From G963664835 sp963664835 (GTDB taxonomy: Bacteria > Chloroflexota > UBA6077 > FW602-bin22 > JBCLEL01): a stretch of 64,000 nucleotides of DNA. Numbering within the stretch: the stretch's first letter is position 1; each line of letters begins with the position of its first letter. Positions 51,432 to 60,079 of the stretch are shown here, in pieces. The DNA lies in the NCBI GenBank assembly GCA_963664835.2, contig CAXXUG010000020.1, positions 434,001 through 498,000 on the forward strand, read 5' to 3'. The translations under genes and the position numbers were made by a program. The notes below the pieces were generated by a model, which saw only the letters and a list, made by a program, of their open reading frames with translations, did not search any database and was not told the DNA's origin.

Positions 51432-53279
51432 ATGGCGACTGCGACCCAAGTAGCTGCCCAGCCCGCCGCATACTCCGGCGTTTGGAGTTGGATAACTACT
51501 GTCGATCACAAGAGAATAGGAATCCTCTACGGCGTCAGTGCCTTAGTGTTCTTCCTCATAGCCGGAGTCGAAGCACTCATAATGCGGCTCCAGCTCGCCA
51601 CTCCTGAGGCCCAGATCGTGAGCGCCGAGACATTCAACCAGCTCTTCACGATGCATGGCACCGCCATGATCTTTCTCGGGGTAATGCCCTTCAGTGCAGC
51701 ATTCTTCAACTACGTCATTCCCCTGATGATAGGCGCCCGAGATGTTGCCTTCCCGCGCCTGAACGCCTTCAGCTTCTGGGTCTTTCTCTCCGGCGGAATC
51801 CTGCTGCATGCCAGCTTCCTTTTTAATGCTGCGCCAAACGCCGGCTGGTTTGGCTACGCCAATCTGACCTCGCCCGAGTTTTCTCCGGGATTAAACGTCG
51901 ATTTCTGGCTCCTTAGCCTTCAGATCCTGGGAATCGCCTCCTTGGCCGCCGCGTTTAACTTCCTGGTCACCATCATCAACATGCGGGCTCCTGGAATGTC
52001 GTTGATGAGATTGCCCCTCTTCGCCTGGATGACATTGGTTACCTCGATTCTAATGGTGCTGGCCTTCCCTGTTATCACCGTCGCGCTCACGCTGCTCCTG
52101 TTCGACCGCTTCTTTGGTATGAACTTCTTTATCACCCAGGCCGGCGCCGATCCAAGGTGGTGGCAGCATCTGTTCTGGGTGTTCGGTCATCCCGAGGTCT
52201 ATATCCTGATCCTGCCGGCCATGGGTATAGTCTCCGAGGTCGTGCCGACGTTCTCAAGGAAGCCGCTGTTCGGCTATCCATTCGTGGTTTACTCCGGCGT
52301 TGCGATCGCGGTCATGTCATTCGGCGTCTGGGCCCACCATATGTTCTCGGTCGGAATGGGGCCCATCGCCGACGCGTTCTTCAGCATCGCGACAATGCTG
52401 ATCGCAATCCCGACGGGCGTGAAAATCCTTAACTGGATCGGCACTATCTGGGCCGGCGCCATCCGACCCACCACGCCTTTCCTTTTCTCGGTTGGGTTCA
52501 TAGCGATGTTCATCATCGGCGGCCTCAGTGGAGTCATGCACGCTTCCCCGCCGGCCGATCTACAGCAGACGGACACCTATTTCATTGTCGCGCACTTCCA
52601 CTACGTGCTCTTTGGCGGATCGATATTCGGACTCGCCGCCGGCTTCTACTACTGGTTCCCGAAGATGACCGGACGGATCCTGGACGAAGGACTCGGAAAG
52701 CTCCACTTCTGGCTGATGATGGCCGGCTTCAATATCACTTTCTTCCCGATGCACTTCGCCGGCATGTTTGGCATGCCTCGACGCGTGTATACCTACTCGA
52801 GCGGCTACGGGTTCGATGCGTACAACATGGTCTCGACCATCGGCGCGTTCCTCATCGCGGTATCCATGCTCGTAATGATTTGGAACTGGATTCGCACGAT
52901 GCGCCAGGGCGAGATATCCGGCGACGATCCCTGGGACGCCCCGACTCTCGAATGGTCGATACCCTCGCCGCCGCCGGCCTACAACTTCGCCCAGATTCCA
53001 GTAGTTGCCAGCCGCCGCCCATTCTGGGACCAGAAGTACGGGGGCGTGGGTATACACGAGCCGGTTCACGGTGGGGCCACTGAAGATCATGGCCATGGGG
53101 ATGAGCACGCTGAGCACATCCACATGCCCAACCCCTCCTACTTCCCGGTAATTGTTGCCGTCGGCATCCTGCTGCTTGCCGCCGGCCTGATGATCCCGCC
53201 ATTCCCGGTCGTGAGCGTCTTGGGCGTTGTAGTGATGTTCGTTGGGATCTATGGCTGGACCTTCGAGCCGGCCGGCTAG
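51432..53279 (+). CDS. ctaD: Cytochrome c oxidase subunit I
   Basis: The 615-residue heme-copper oxidase catalytic subunit with 12 or more helices, reducing oxygen to water and pumping protons. Heme and copper ligands are visible: the low-spin heme histidine in FTMHGTAMIFLGVMP, the CuB histidine-tyrosine pair in VFGHPEVYILILPAMG, HHMFSVGMG, and the heme pair in FIVAHFHYVLFGG. The C-terminal tail ends with a further membrane helix pair (PVIVAVGILLLAAGLMIPPF). A His-rich stretch (ATEDHGHGDEHAEHIHM) lies just before it. Standard type A features. Confidence 0.97.
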   Translation: MATATQVAAQPAAYSGVWSWITTVDHKRIGILYGVSALVFFLIAGVEALIMRLQLATPEAQIVSAETFNQLFTMHGTAMIFLGVMPFSAAFFNYVIPLMIGARDVAFPRLNAFSFWVFLSGGILLHASFLFNAAPNAGWFGYANLTSPEFSPGLNVDFWLLSLQILGIASLAAAFNFLVTIINMRAPGMSLMRLPLFAWMTLVTSILMVLAFPVITVALTLLLFDRFFGMNFFITQAGADPRWWQHLFWVFGHPEVYILILPAMGIVSEVVPTFSRKPLFGYPFVVYSGVAIAVMSFGVWAHHMFSVGMGPIADAFFSIATMLIAIPTGVKILNWIGTIWAGAIRPTTPFLFSVGFIAMFIIGGLSGVMHASPPADLQQTDTYFIVAHFHYVLFGGSIFGLAAGFYYWFPKMTGRILDEGLGKLHFWLMMAGFNITFFPMHFAGMFGMPRRVYTYSSGYGFDAYNMVSTIGAFLIAVSMLVMIWNWIRTMRQGEISGDDPWDAPTLEWSIPSPPPAYNFAQIPVVASRRPFWDQKYGGVGIHEPVHGGATEDHGHGDEHAEHIHMPNPSYFPVIVAVGILLLAAGLMIPPFPVVSVLGVVVMFVGIYGWTFEPAG

Positions 53280-53309
53280 ATTTCCGAGCTAACCAGGAGA
53301 GCAACCACA

Positions 53310-53906
53310 TTGGACCAGGCCCACTCGGTTCCAGCCGAAGATACCAGCACCGGGTTAAACCATCGGAAGCTCCTAATGTGGACCTTCCTCGCTTCCGAGT
53401 GCCTCTTCTTCGGCACCCTCATATCCAACTACCTGATCAACAAAGACTCGACCCTCGGGGGTCCTACGCCGCGCCAAATATTCGACATTCCTTACACGTC
53501 GGTTAGTACCTTCGTCCTGCTGATGAGCAGCTTGATGATGGTGTTGGCCCTTGCCGCACTACAGCGGGGCGACGAGCGAAACTTGCGGATATGGCTCTTT
53601 GCCACCGCCTTCCTGGGCATGACATTCCTGGGCGGACAGGCCTACGAGTTCACAACCTTCTTCCGGGAAGGCTTGAATCCCAACACCAGCGCGTTCGGCT
53701 CAGCATTTTTCACCCTGACCGGCTTCCACGGGGCCCACGTGACCATCGGCGTCATCTGGCTACTGTCGCTTGTGGTCCATTCGGCTCGCGGCAAGCTCCG
53801 GCCAAAGGACGCCCTGAACGTAGAGATCGCCGGCCTCTATTGGCACTTCGTCGACGTGGTATGGATTGTCATATTCACTGTCGTCTATCTCATTGGCGCG
53901 ATTTAA
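53310..53906 (+). CDS. ctaE: Cytochrome c oxidase subunit III
   Basis: A 198-residue five-helix subunit III. The signature WTFLASECLFFGTLISNYLI starts near residue 24, followed by GQAYEFTTFFREGLN, TGFHGAHVTIGVIWLLSLVV and IAGLYWHFVDVVWIVIFTVV. The start is TTG 53310, preceded by AGGAG. It lacks the two N-terminal helices present in longer homologues, as is common in caa3 types. Confidence 0.95.
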   Translation: MDQAHSVPAEDTSTGLNHRKLLMWTFLASECLFFGTLISNYLINKDSTLGGPTPRQIFDIPYTSVSTFVLLMSSLMMVLALAALQRGDERNLRIWLFATAFLGMTFLGGQAYEFTTFFREGLNPNTSAFGSAFFTLTGFHGAHVTIGVIWLLSLVVHSARGKLRPKDALNVEIAGLYWHFVDVVWIVIFTVVYLIGAI

Positions 53907-53944
53907 GAAATGTCATTCAAGTGGAGTGATAGAGGATCGAAGAG

Positions 53945-54250
53945 ATGAGTCACGCGCCTCACACAGTGGAAGAGGAACACCCAACACCGAAGAAATACGT
54001 TGAAATTGGCGCCATTTTGGCGGTCATCACCGCCATCGAGGTTGCCGTTTTCTACGTCGACTCGCTGCGGCCGATCCTCGTCCCGGTCTTTCTGATCCTA
54101 TCGGCCCTGAAGTTCGTGTTGGTCGCCATGTTCTACATGCATTTGAAGTTCGATAGCCGGCTCTTCACCGGCGCGTTCATCTTCGGTCTCATCATTGCGA
54201 CGTCAATCGTGATTGCCCTGATGGCGCTGATGCACGGGCTGGTCCTGTAA
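53945..54250 (+). CDS. ctaF: Cytochrome c oxidase subunit IV (CtaF type)
   Basis: A 101-residue three-helix protein of the prokaryotic subunit IV family. The first helix is EIGAILAVITAIEVAVFYVD, the second VPVFLILSALKFVLVAMFYM, ending in HLKFDSRLFTGAF, a conserved phrase. It closes the oxidase cluster and is thought to aid assembly or stability. Confidence 0.92.
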   Translation: MSHAPHTVEEEHPTPKKYVEIGAILAVITAIEVAVFYVDSLRPILVPVFLILSALKFVLVAMFYMHLKFDSRLFTGAFIFGLIIATSIVIALMALMHGLVL

Positions 54251-54285
54251 CCCGCCTCCGCTAATCCCCAACGCAACCCGGGGCG

Positions 54286-55047
54286 CTAGTCTTCATCCTC
54301 AGAGCCGTCGATCTTCGGCAGGAATGGGACCATCTCTTCGCTCTCTCGCCTTGCCGTCCTCGGACCTATCGCCCTCACCGCATCGACCCAGGCTTCTGTC
54401 GCGCCGGCCTCCACCGCAACGCACTCCACTCCGTGGTCATACAGTATCTGAGCGTCCTCCGGCCCCACGCCGGCGTGGGCCATGAAGATGGTCGGCCGGC
54501 GGCTGCTCGCGCAAAACTGCTTCAGCAGCGCCAGGTCGGTCATCGTCAGCGAAGGATCACCGTCGGGCTGCTTCAGCACGCTGATCGCCGCGCCGCCGAC
54601 TTCGAGATCCGGCGTCAGGCGAGCCGGCGGCGGTTGCGCAAGGCCCAACACTTGCCGCACCACTATTTCAGGGCCTTCTCCAGTCAAGACACGGGCCGGC
54701 GTTCGATCCGGGTCCACGACCACAAATCCCACACCAAGCTTGCTCAGTCCGGCCAGCGCAGCGCCTGGATCATCGCCAAGATCCGGTTCAATCACCCCAA
54801 CCAACGCCGATCCCGCCACCTTGACCAGTTTGCCATTGCCACGCGAATGCGTACTTGAGTCGCCTGGTACAAGCACGATCTTGGCGCCGGCCGAAACAGC
54901 CGAAGATATCGCTGAGGGAACCGCCGAATCGCATACCGTCCCGACTATCATCCTCTCGCCATCGGCAGCTTCGCTGTGTGCGAAGCCAAGCGATGGCGCG
55001 CGTCCTCGGCGAAGAGTCTTGAAGAGGTCTTCCAGTTTGGTACCCAT
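54286..55047 (-). CDS. Conserved hypothetical protein, TIM-barrel-like
   Basis: A 253-residue soluble protein without a recognised family. Alternating strand and helix segments, such as KIVLVPGDSSTHSRG, GVGFVVVDPDRTPARVL, RPTIFMAHAGVGPEDAQILY and GVECVAVEAGATEAWVDAVR, suggest an (alpha/beta)8 or related fold. Acidic and His residues near these loops could bind a phosphate-like ligand. It converges on the oxidase cluster with a 35-base gap. The assignment of fold is inference. Confidence 0.6.
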   Translation of the reverse strand: MGTKLEDLFKTLRRGRAPSLGFAHSEAADGERMIVGTVCDSAVPSAISSAVSAGAKIVLVPGDSSTHSRGNGKLVKVAGSALVGVIEPDLGDDPGAALAGLSKLGVGFVVVDPDRTPARVLTGEGPEIVVRQVLGLAQPPPARLTPDLEVGGAAISVLKQPDGDPSLTMTDLALLKQFCASSRRPTIFMAHAGVGPEDAQILYDHGVECVAVEAGATEAWVDAVRAIGPRTARRESEEMVPFLPKIDGSEDED

Positions 55048-55249
55048 GTGGCGTCATCCGTTCCGATGTGGCGTTTTGTCGGTTCGCATACGCTCCATGA
55101 GCGCTACGCTATTCTAGCAATTGTAGACACTTGGATAAGGACGGCATTGCGTGCCAGCTGGGACGAACCCCAACTCTGTATTGTCACGAAAGCCTGCCCT
55201 GTCTCCCAAAATACCGCAAACGAATGATGATACGACGGGCACTGGTCAA

Positions 55250-55406
55250 AACGCGCTTGGGACCGAGCGGAGGACAAGCCGCTCGCCTCGCGTAGTCTTC
55301 GACCGCGCTACATTGACTGCCGGCGAAACACAAACAAATGAACCTCGTGGTGGGTAAAATGCCCCCATAGGTCCGGCGCCGAGCCTCTCGTAGGGTTTTA
55401 CCCTAC
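55250..55406 (+). repeat. Degenerate outlying copy of the GTAG repeat family
   Basis: CCGCTCGCCTCGCGTAGTCTTCGAC (25 bases starting near 55282) reappears near 60101, and the CTACATTGACTGCCG and AATGAACCTCGTGGTGGG words match parts of the 58.5-60.8 kb units. At 55390-55406 a GTAGGGT hairpin with three-base loop ends in ACCCTAC. No gene is seen from 55048 to 55684. Confidence 0.6.
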
Positions 55407-55469
55407 AGAAATATCGGGATGCTGCCCTACTGCGAAAATCCGGATCAGACGCTATCATTCTGTATGGTG

Positions 55470-55640
55470 AATTACCACCATTGATGTGGGGGACAAAGTC
55501 ACCGCGCCGGCTAAGTCCCCCCTCTTAGCACTCCGTTGACCCGTCAGGCTTGAAAGAATCCTACGGCGGTTCGTCGGATTGCTTCAATCCTCTCCTCTGA
55601 TTCAAAGGGGCCGGTTTTATGCCGGCCTCCTTTGATTTTT
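55470..55640 (+). ncRNA. Candidate small structured RNA ending in a terminator
   Basis: No open frame fits this stretch, yet it can form ordered hairpins: GGGGGAC (near 55490) with GTCCCCC (near 55525), GGATTG with CAATCC near 55577-55590, and a final intrinsic terminator at 55603-55640. It does not match SRP RNA, tmRNA or 6S motifs that I can recall, nor a known riboswitch. No good promoter was identified. It could also be the leader of the following gene, whose start is at 55685. Confidence 0.35.
55603..55640 (+). terminator. Intrinsic terminator
   Basis: CAAAGGGGCCGG pairs with CCGGCC-CCTTTG, with one bulged T, around a TTTTAT-containing loop, and is followed by ATTTTT. It is on the plus strand, with no coding gene upstream for over 1.3 kb, so the transcript that it ends is non-coding or very long. 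Confidence 0.7.
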
Positions 55641-55684
55641 GCCTGTAAAATCCCTAGCCGAACGTAAGCCAGACGCGTCGTAGG

Positions 55685-56875
55685 GTGCCCGCAGTGCGAA
55701 TCTCTCGGTCCGGTCTATTCCTGGGGATATTAGTCCTGTGGATTATCTTCATCGGATCCGCGAGAACCGTGCATCTGATCGGCGCGCCGCCTCCGAGACA
55801 CACGGACCCGTTCCAGGTCGGATACGGAATGCACGTCGCGGTTGCCGAGCATATGCATCTAATAAAGGGCGCCGGCTTTACTCACGTCAAGGCGTACCTG
55901 TCCTGGGCGAATTCGGAGCCCGACAAGGGCCGATACCAGTGGCACTACTCTCCATTCAAGGGCGACGCCTTCAACCTAGCCACCAATGCCCGACGCTCCG
56001 GCCTGAAGCTCATCGTCCGCGTCGACACACCGCCGGACTGGGCCGCGCCCGGCTCCGGCAACCGGCCTCCCGATAACCTCAGCGATTTTGCCGACTTCAT
56101 GGCCGGCCTCGCCCGGTACCTTCGCGGTTGGGTAGTGGCCTACGAGATTTACAACGAACCTAACCTCAGCAGCGAGTGGGGAGGACAGCCGCCCGACCCC
56201 GAGCTGTATGCCGCGATGCTGAAAGCGGTATATCCGGCGATCAAGTCGGCCGATCCAGACGCCCTCGTCATCAGCGCCGGCATGGCGACCACCGCCGGCG
56301 ACGGTGGCGCGACCGCGATGAACGACCTCGAGTTCATCCGCCGCATGTACCTGGCCGGCGCCAAGGGATACTTCGACGTCCTCGGCTCCCATCCCTACGC
56401 GTTCGGTCTGCCGCCCGGGTTGGAGCGCGAGGATGGGGTCACCGACTTTCTCCGGCCGGAAGAGCAACGGGCGATAATGCTCGAGTTTGGCGACGACTCG
56501 CCGATCTGGGCTACCGAGTTCGGTTGGCCGATCGATCCGGCCGAGCTCGACCGCGGGGAATATCTCGCCCACCACTCGTGGTCCGGATTGGCATGGCAGG
56601 TAGTGTCCCAGGCTCGCCAAGCCCAGTACCTTGAGGCTGCCTACGCCTACGCTCGCAGAAACTGGCCCTGGATGGGCGTGATGGTCCTGTTCAATCTCGA
56701 CTTTAGCGCCGCCCCCTGGTACCCGGAACACGAGCCTATGCGTTATTTTTCCATCGTGAACCGAGACCTGTCCGGCCGGCCGGCCTACTCGACACTGCGC
56801 GACATGGAGAAGCTCTACCGGCCGTCCAAGGGGAGCATTCCTCGGACTCAGTTCCGGGACGGGTCGCCTGAATAA
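55685..56875 (+). CDS. Secreted/membrane-anchored clan-A glycoside hydrolase (GH39/GH5-like)
   Basis: A 396-residue protein with an N-terminal signal anchor (GLFLGILVLWIIFIGSARTV) and a (beta/alpha)8 retaining glycosidase domain. The acid/base glutamate is E158 in VVAYEIYNEPNLSSEW and the nucleophile E278 in SPIWATEFGWPID, both in clan-A positions. LIVRVDTPPDWA and VLGSHPYAF are further family blocks. The start is GTG 55685. It likely cleaves an extracellular glycan. Exact family and substrate are unresolved. Confidence 0.85.
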   Translation: MPAVRISRSGLFLGILVLWIIFIGSARTVHLIGAPPPRHTDPFQVGYGMHVAVAEHMHLIKGAGFTHVKAYLSWANSEPDKGRYQWHYSPFKGDAFNLATNARRSGLKLIVRVDTPPDWAAPGSGNRPPDNLSDFADFMAGLARYLRGWVVAYEIYNEPNLSSEWGGQPPDPELYAAMLKAVYPAIKSADPDALVISAGMATTAGDGGATAMNDLEFIRRMYLAGAKGYFDVLGSHPYAFGLPPGLEREDGVTDFLRPEEQRAIMLEFGDDSPIWATEFGWPIDPAELDRGEYLAHHSWSGLAWQVVSQARQAQYLEAAYAYARRNWPWMGVMVLFNLDFSAAPWYPEHEPMRYFSIVNRDLSGRPAYSTLRDMEKLYRPSKGSIPRTQFRDGSPE

Positions 56876-56894
56876 CCGGTCTAGGTCAATTGCG

Positions 56895-56941
56895 GTACAT
56901 TTCCCATCCCGCCCCTCTGGATTCCGGCCTTCGCCGGAATC
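56895..56941. repeat. REP-like palindrome and partial MITE copy
   Basis: GATTCCGGC-CTTC-GCCGGAATC (56920-56941) is a perfect nine-base hairpin. The bases before it (GTACATTTCCCATCCCGCCC) resemble the segment after the GCGGGGG hairpin in the 21.9 and 23.8 kb elements, so this is a partial third copy. Confidence 0.65.
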
Positions 56942-57000
56942 GCGGTCGAGACCGCCGGGTCGCAGAAGGTGGTTTCGAGGGGAACTATTATTGTTAAAGT

Positions 57001-57020
57001 CGCAAATGAGCCAATTTGCG
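57001..57020. promoter_or_regulatory. Inverted repeat, candidate operator of the HicB/HicA-like pair
   Basis: CGCAAAT and ATTTGCG are exact complements separated by six bases. The site lies nine bases before the -35 box of the adjacent promoter. HicB-type antitoxins often bind such a site to control their own operon. Confidence 0.55.
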
Positions 57021-57028
57021 GCACTTTA

Positions 57029-57056
57029 TTGACAGAACTTGCAAATGCCATAGAAT
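57029..57056 (+). promoter_or_regulatory. Promoter of the HicB/HicA-like operon
   Basis: A perfect TTGACA (57029-57034) and TAGAAT (57051-57056) are 16 bases apart. The start of transcription would be near 57063, and AAGGAG follows at 57091-57096, seven bases before the ATG at 57104. Confidence 0.7.
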
Positions 57057-57103
57057 TCGAAATCACTCACACAGAATTAGTCCTTCACACAAGGAGCGCA
57101 CCC

Positions 57104-57403
57104 ATGCATGAGCCGACACAGATGCAGGGTTATATCAGTCTAAGCATTGAGTTTGCATACGAGGATGACCAGTGGATCGCCATATGTCCGGAACTAGGAC
57201 TTGCAATGCAGGATGACCACTTGGCGCAGTGCCAAAAGGACTTAGAAGAGGCAATTGACCTATTTTTGCAGAGCCTAGATGAGGAAGGAGATCGCGACGA
57301 ATTCTTCAAAGAACATGGTATTGTCTTGCATCGCATCGATAGGGAAGACGAAAGCACGATGCGACTTCCGTCAGTATCGACCTTATGGACATTACCTGCC
57401 TAA
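57104..57403 (+). CDS. HicB-like antitoxin
   Basis: A 99-residue protein with a partial RNase H-like HicB fold: ISLSIEFAYEDDQWIAICPE followed by LGLAMQDDHLAQCQKDLEEA and a helix ending LFLQSL. The C-terminus (MRLPSVSTLWTLPA) is not a usual DNA-binding domain, so the operator link is uncertain. The ATG at 57104 has AAGGAG seven bases before it. The open frame extends upstream without homology. Its stop is directly followed by the ATG of the toxin-like gene. Confidence 0.8.
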   Translation: MHEPTQMQGYISLSIEFAYEDDQWIAICPELGLAMQDDHLAQCQKDLEEAIDLFLQSLDEEGDRDEFFKEHGIVLHRIDREDESTMRLPSVSTLWTLPA

Positions 57404-57664
57404 ATGTCGAATCCGCGCGTAACTGGGAGGGAGCTTATTCGGGCCCTCATAGACCGAGCCGGTTATACTCGATTACGTGAGAATGATCGAGGCGCGTTGT
57501 TGATCAACAATTCCAACGGCAAGCCGCGCCGCGCTGTCATTAAGGAGAATAATAAACCCATTCCCGGGAAGGTTCTCGAATTTATTGCCGGTCCTACTCA
57601 AACTAATCTTGGCCTTGCCGGGTTGCAGCGATTGATCGACAAATCGCGTCGCCATTCAAACTGA
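57404..57664 (+). CDS. HicA-like protein lacking the catalytic histidine
   Basis: An 86-residue protein resembling HicA/YcfA dsRBD-fold toxins: VTGRELIRALIDRAGYTRLR, then KPRRAVIKENNKPIPGKVLE and a C-terminal helix LAGLQRLIDKSR. HicA toxins carry a histidine in a GSHH-like motif after the first strand; here that place reads ENDRGALLIN with no histidine. It may be inactive or work differently. It begins at the base after the HicB-like stop. Confidence 0.65.
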   Translation: MSNPRVTGRELIRALIDRAGYTRLRENDRGALLINNSNGKPRRAVIKENNKPIPGKVLEFIAGPTQTNLGLAGLQRLIDKSRRHSN

Positions 57665-57720
57665 GTCAGTCTACCCGCGTCCATTAAGGGGCAACACAAA
57701 CACAGCACAAAGAGTTGAGA

Positions 57721-57948
57721 ATGGATAAGCAATTACTAGACCAACGATCCAATGAATCGAACCCAAACAACGATGCCTATTGGCAGGCTAGGGGATACGA
57801 TCAGCGACCGACTGATTGGCGAGAGGCATATCAGAACATTGTCAAGCTGGAACGGGAGCAGCGAGAGCGACAGGAATGGCTGTCGAATCTTGTGAATGGG
57901 CCGCCGAGTCCCGTAACAGATTTTGATTCCCCATCTCTTGCTCCCTAG
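57721..57948 (+). CDS. Small hypothetical protein following the HicB/HicA-like pair
   Basis: A 75-residue hydrophilic protein from ATG 57721. It carries SNESNPNNDAYWQARGYDQR followed by PTDWREAY and a charged helix (IVKLEREQRERQEWLSNLV). No family is assigned. The phrase NPNNDAYWQARG looks conserved-like and the short distance (56 bases) from the HicA-like gene suggests the same operon. Confidence 0.55.
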   Translation: MDKQLLDQRSNESNPNNDAYWQARGYDQRPTDWREAYQNIVKLEREQRERQEWLSNLVNGPPSPVTDFDSPSLAP

Positions 57949-58083
57949 GGCCGTTCATGCGCCGATAGACGGCCCGTAGCATCACTACTGCGAGCATCGC
58001 CTCCTATTCCTATCAGCACCGTGTGCCATCGCATAACATAGTGCGTACGCAACAGCAAGACGACAACTCTGTGGGGGATTGTC

Positions 58084-58488
58084 ATGGCCATGATCATGCG
58101 GATAACCGGCGGGCTGATGCTCGCATACTCGGCGTTGTACATCACCCACTTCATATTCGACACCCTCTACGACGCCGGGCCCATCTGGTCCGTCTTCAAC
58201 GTCATCTCCGCCGCCGGCATACTCATCGCCCTAGCGGTAAATTTCGCCCACATGCGCGCGCAGTTCGGCCAACAGGCGGTCACTGTGTCGCGGCTCGGCG
58301 CATACGCGCTCTTCTATGCCAACGCCGCCCTGGCCATCTGGTTCTTCCGCAACTGGATCCACCTGCTTGCCCTGGAGGAAGGCGAATCGGTCAGCGTCCA
58401 CTCAAACGTCATCTGGATGGTCGTCGCCGTTCTAATCCCTCTCGTTCTGGCTACCACAGGATGGCGGCTCTGGCGCAAGTCAGACTGA
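58084..58488 (+). CDS. Four-helix hypothetical membrane protein
   Basis: A 134-residue inner-membrane protein with about four helices: MIMRITGGLMLAYSALYITH, then FNVISAAGILIALAVNFAHM, LGAYALFYANAALAIWFF and NVIWMVVAVLIPLVLATTG. No catalytic motif. It is isolated, between a toxin-antitoxin-like operon and the repeat array, and its end abuts the first repeat unit. Confidence 0.75.
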   Translation: MAMIMRITGGLMLAYSALYITHFIFDTLYDAGPIWSVFNVISAAGILIALAVNFAHMRAQFGQQAVTVSRLGAYALFYANAALAIWFFRNWIHLLALEEGESVSVHSNVIWMVVAVLIPLVLATTGWRLWRKSD

Positions 58489-58514
58489 ACTGCCCTAGAT
58501 ACCGCAGACGAAGG

Positions 58515-59443
58515 ACAATGTAGGGTTGGGGCTCGTCCCCAACCGCCGGGGCGTGGGAGGGGGCGCCGGCGAAGGGGCGAATCGCGAATCGTCCGAGATG
58601 AGGGGATGCGGCAGGTCGTCGCCGGCCGGCCGGGATGGTCCTACGATCCGCCTTCGGCACAAATAGCGATGGCCGTAGGATCGCGCCCCGCCGCCGGCCG
58701 CCCCAGGCGGGGACAAGCCCCCGCCCTACATTGACCGCCGCCCGAGATACCGCATACGAACGAATCTGGTGGTGGGCATGGGGCCTCGCGCAAACCCCGT
58801 CCCCAATGACCGTTGTAGGGTTGGGGCTTGTCCCCAACCGCCGGGGCGGGGGAGGGGGCGTCGGCGATGGAAAAACCCCGGCGAAGGGGCGAATCGCGAA
58901 TCGTCCGAGATGAGGGGATGCGGCAGGTCGTCGCCGGCCGGCCGGGATGGTCCTACAATCCGCCTTCGGCACAAATAGCGATGGCCGTAGGGTCGGCCCC
59001 CGCCGCCGGCCACCCCTGGCGGGGGACAAGCCCCCGCCCTACATTGACCGCCGCCCAAAATGCCGAGAACGAATGAACCTAGTGGCGGGCATGGTTTCCC
59101 GCGCAACGCCGGCCCCGGCCCCAATGACCCCTGTAGGGTTGGGGCTCGTCCCCAACCGCCGGGGCGGGGGAGGGGTCGCCGGCGATGGGAAAACCCCCGG
59201 CGTAGGGGGCGATTCGCGAATCGTCCGAGGCGAGGGGATGCGGCAGAGCGTCGCCGGCCGGCCCCGTCCCCAGCCGCTACCGCAGACGAAGGACAATGTA
59301 GGGTTGGGGCTTGTCCCCAACCGCCCGGGGTGGGGGAGGGTGCGCCGGCGATGGGAAAAAACCCCGGCGTAGGGGCGATTCGCGAATCGTCCGAGGCGAG
59401 GGAATGCGGCAGGTCATCGCCGGCCGGCCGGGAGGAACCCCGC
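58515..59443 (+). repeat. REP/inverse-REP (BIME-like) array, left part
   Basis: Units begin GTAGGGTTGGGGCT at 58520, 58815, 59133 and 59298. The first two are about 295 and 318 bases long; the third is cut short at 165. Each full unit has a REP hairpin GGTTGGGG-CTTGT-CCCCAACC with a GTAG foot and, further on, the inverse form GGCGGGGG-ACAAG-CCCCCGCC-CTAC. Between them lie conserved stretches such as GCGAATCGTCCGAG and GATGGTCCTACAATCCGCC. Frames in this stretch are by-products of the repeats. The array abuts the RAYT gene. Confidence 0.9.
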
Positions 59444-59983
59444 TCACAACTCCAACGCAAACGAACCCGAATACGGATATTCTCGCCAATTCTCAACCAA
59501 TCCCCTTCTCGTCGGGTTATTCAAAACGTACATGACCACGTCCTCCAGCGCTTCCTGCCGGCGCAAGAAGTGGTCCCAGAAGCTCGATTGCCAGAAACTG
59601 CCTTCGACACCATGCGACCAGGCTCGGCGCAAGGTCAGATTCTTGAATCGACCCACGAAGGTGACAATGTCGCAGGTGGCGGAAGGCTCGATGATCAAAT
59701 GGACGTGGTCGGGCATTACGCAGTAGCCGTAGACTCTTACGCCGGACCTGCCGGAAAGCAAACGCAGAACATCCACAGCAGCCAAGGCGATCTGCGAATT
59801 GCCAAAGACCGGCTGGCGATCCTTAACCGCGATCGTTATCGAGCATATGGCGCCAGCTTGGCTGTATTCGCCGGCATCCAGTCGAATTCGTTTGCGGCTC
59901 GAAAGGAAAGAGTTCCGCTCCGCGATCGTTGACCTCCTGCAATCGGCGCTCCAGGTTGCGCCTATCCACAGTGCACGGGACAA
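59444..59983 (-). CDS. REP-associated tyrosine transposase (RAYT, Y1/HUH)
   Basis: A 179-residue single-strand transposase/endonuclease of the TnpA-REP family. The HUH motif is VMPDHVHLIIEP (H93 and H95), and the catalytic tyrosine is Y152 in MYVLNNPTRRGLV. FWQSSFWDHFLRR and the final REYPYSGSF are typical. Homology starts at about residue 30 (RKRIRLDAGEYSQAGAICSI); the first 28 residues from TTG 59983 may not be translated, or a shift has hidden the true start. It sits inside an array of GTAG-footed palindromes, its likely substrates. Confidence 0.9.
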   Translation of the reverse strand: MSRALWIGATWSADCRRSTIAERNSFLSSRKRIRLDAGEYSQAGAICSITIAVKDRQPVFGNSQIALAAVDVLRLLSGRSGVRVYGYCVMPDHVHLIIEPSATCDIVTFVGRFKNLTLRRAWSHGVEGSFWQSSFWDHFLRRQEALEDVVMYVLNNPTRRGLVENWREYPYSGSFALEL

Positions 59984-60079
59984 GGCTCTGCTCTACATTG
60001 TCGTGCGTAGTGCGCTTGACGCTCGCCACACGGAACCGTACCTTGACGTACCACATTAGTAAAGAGGAACCCCGTAGAT

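Noticed and set aside
55470..55640. 6S RNA, SRP RNA or a known riboswitch
   Set aside because: None of the conserved motifs of those RNAs could be found; it is listed only as an unclassified candidate.
58726..59496. Long frames (up to 256 codons) within the repeat array, both strands
   Set aside because: They are proline- and glycine-rich products of GC-rich palindromes repeated in step with the DNA units; no start signal or domain.
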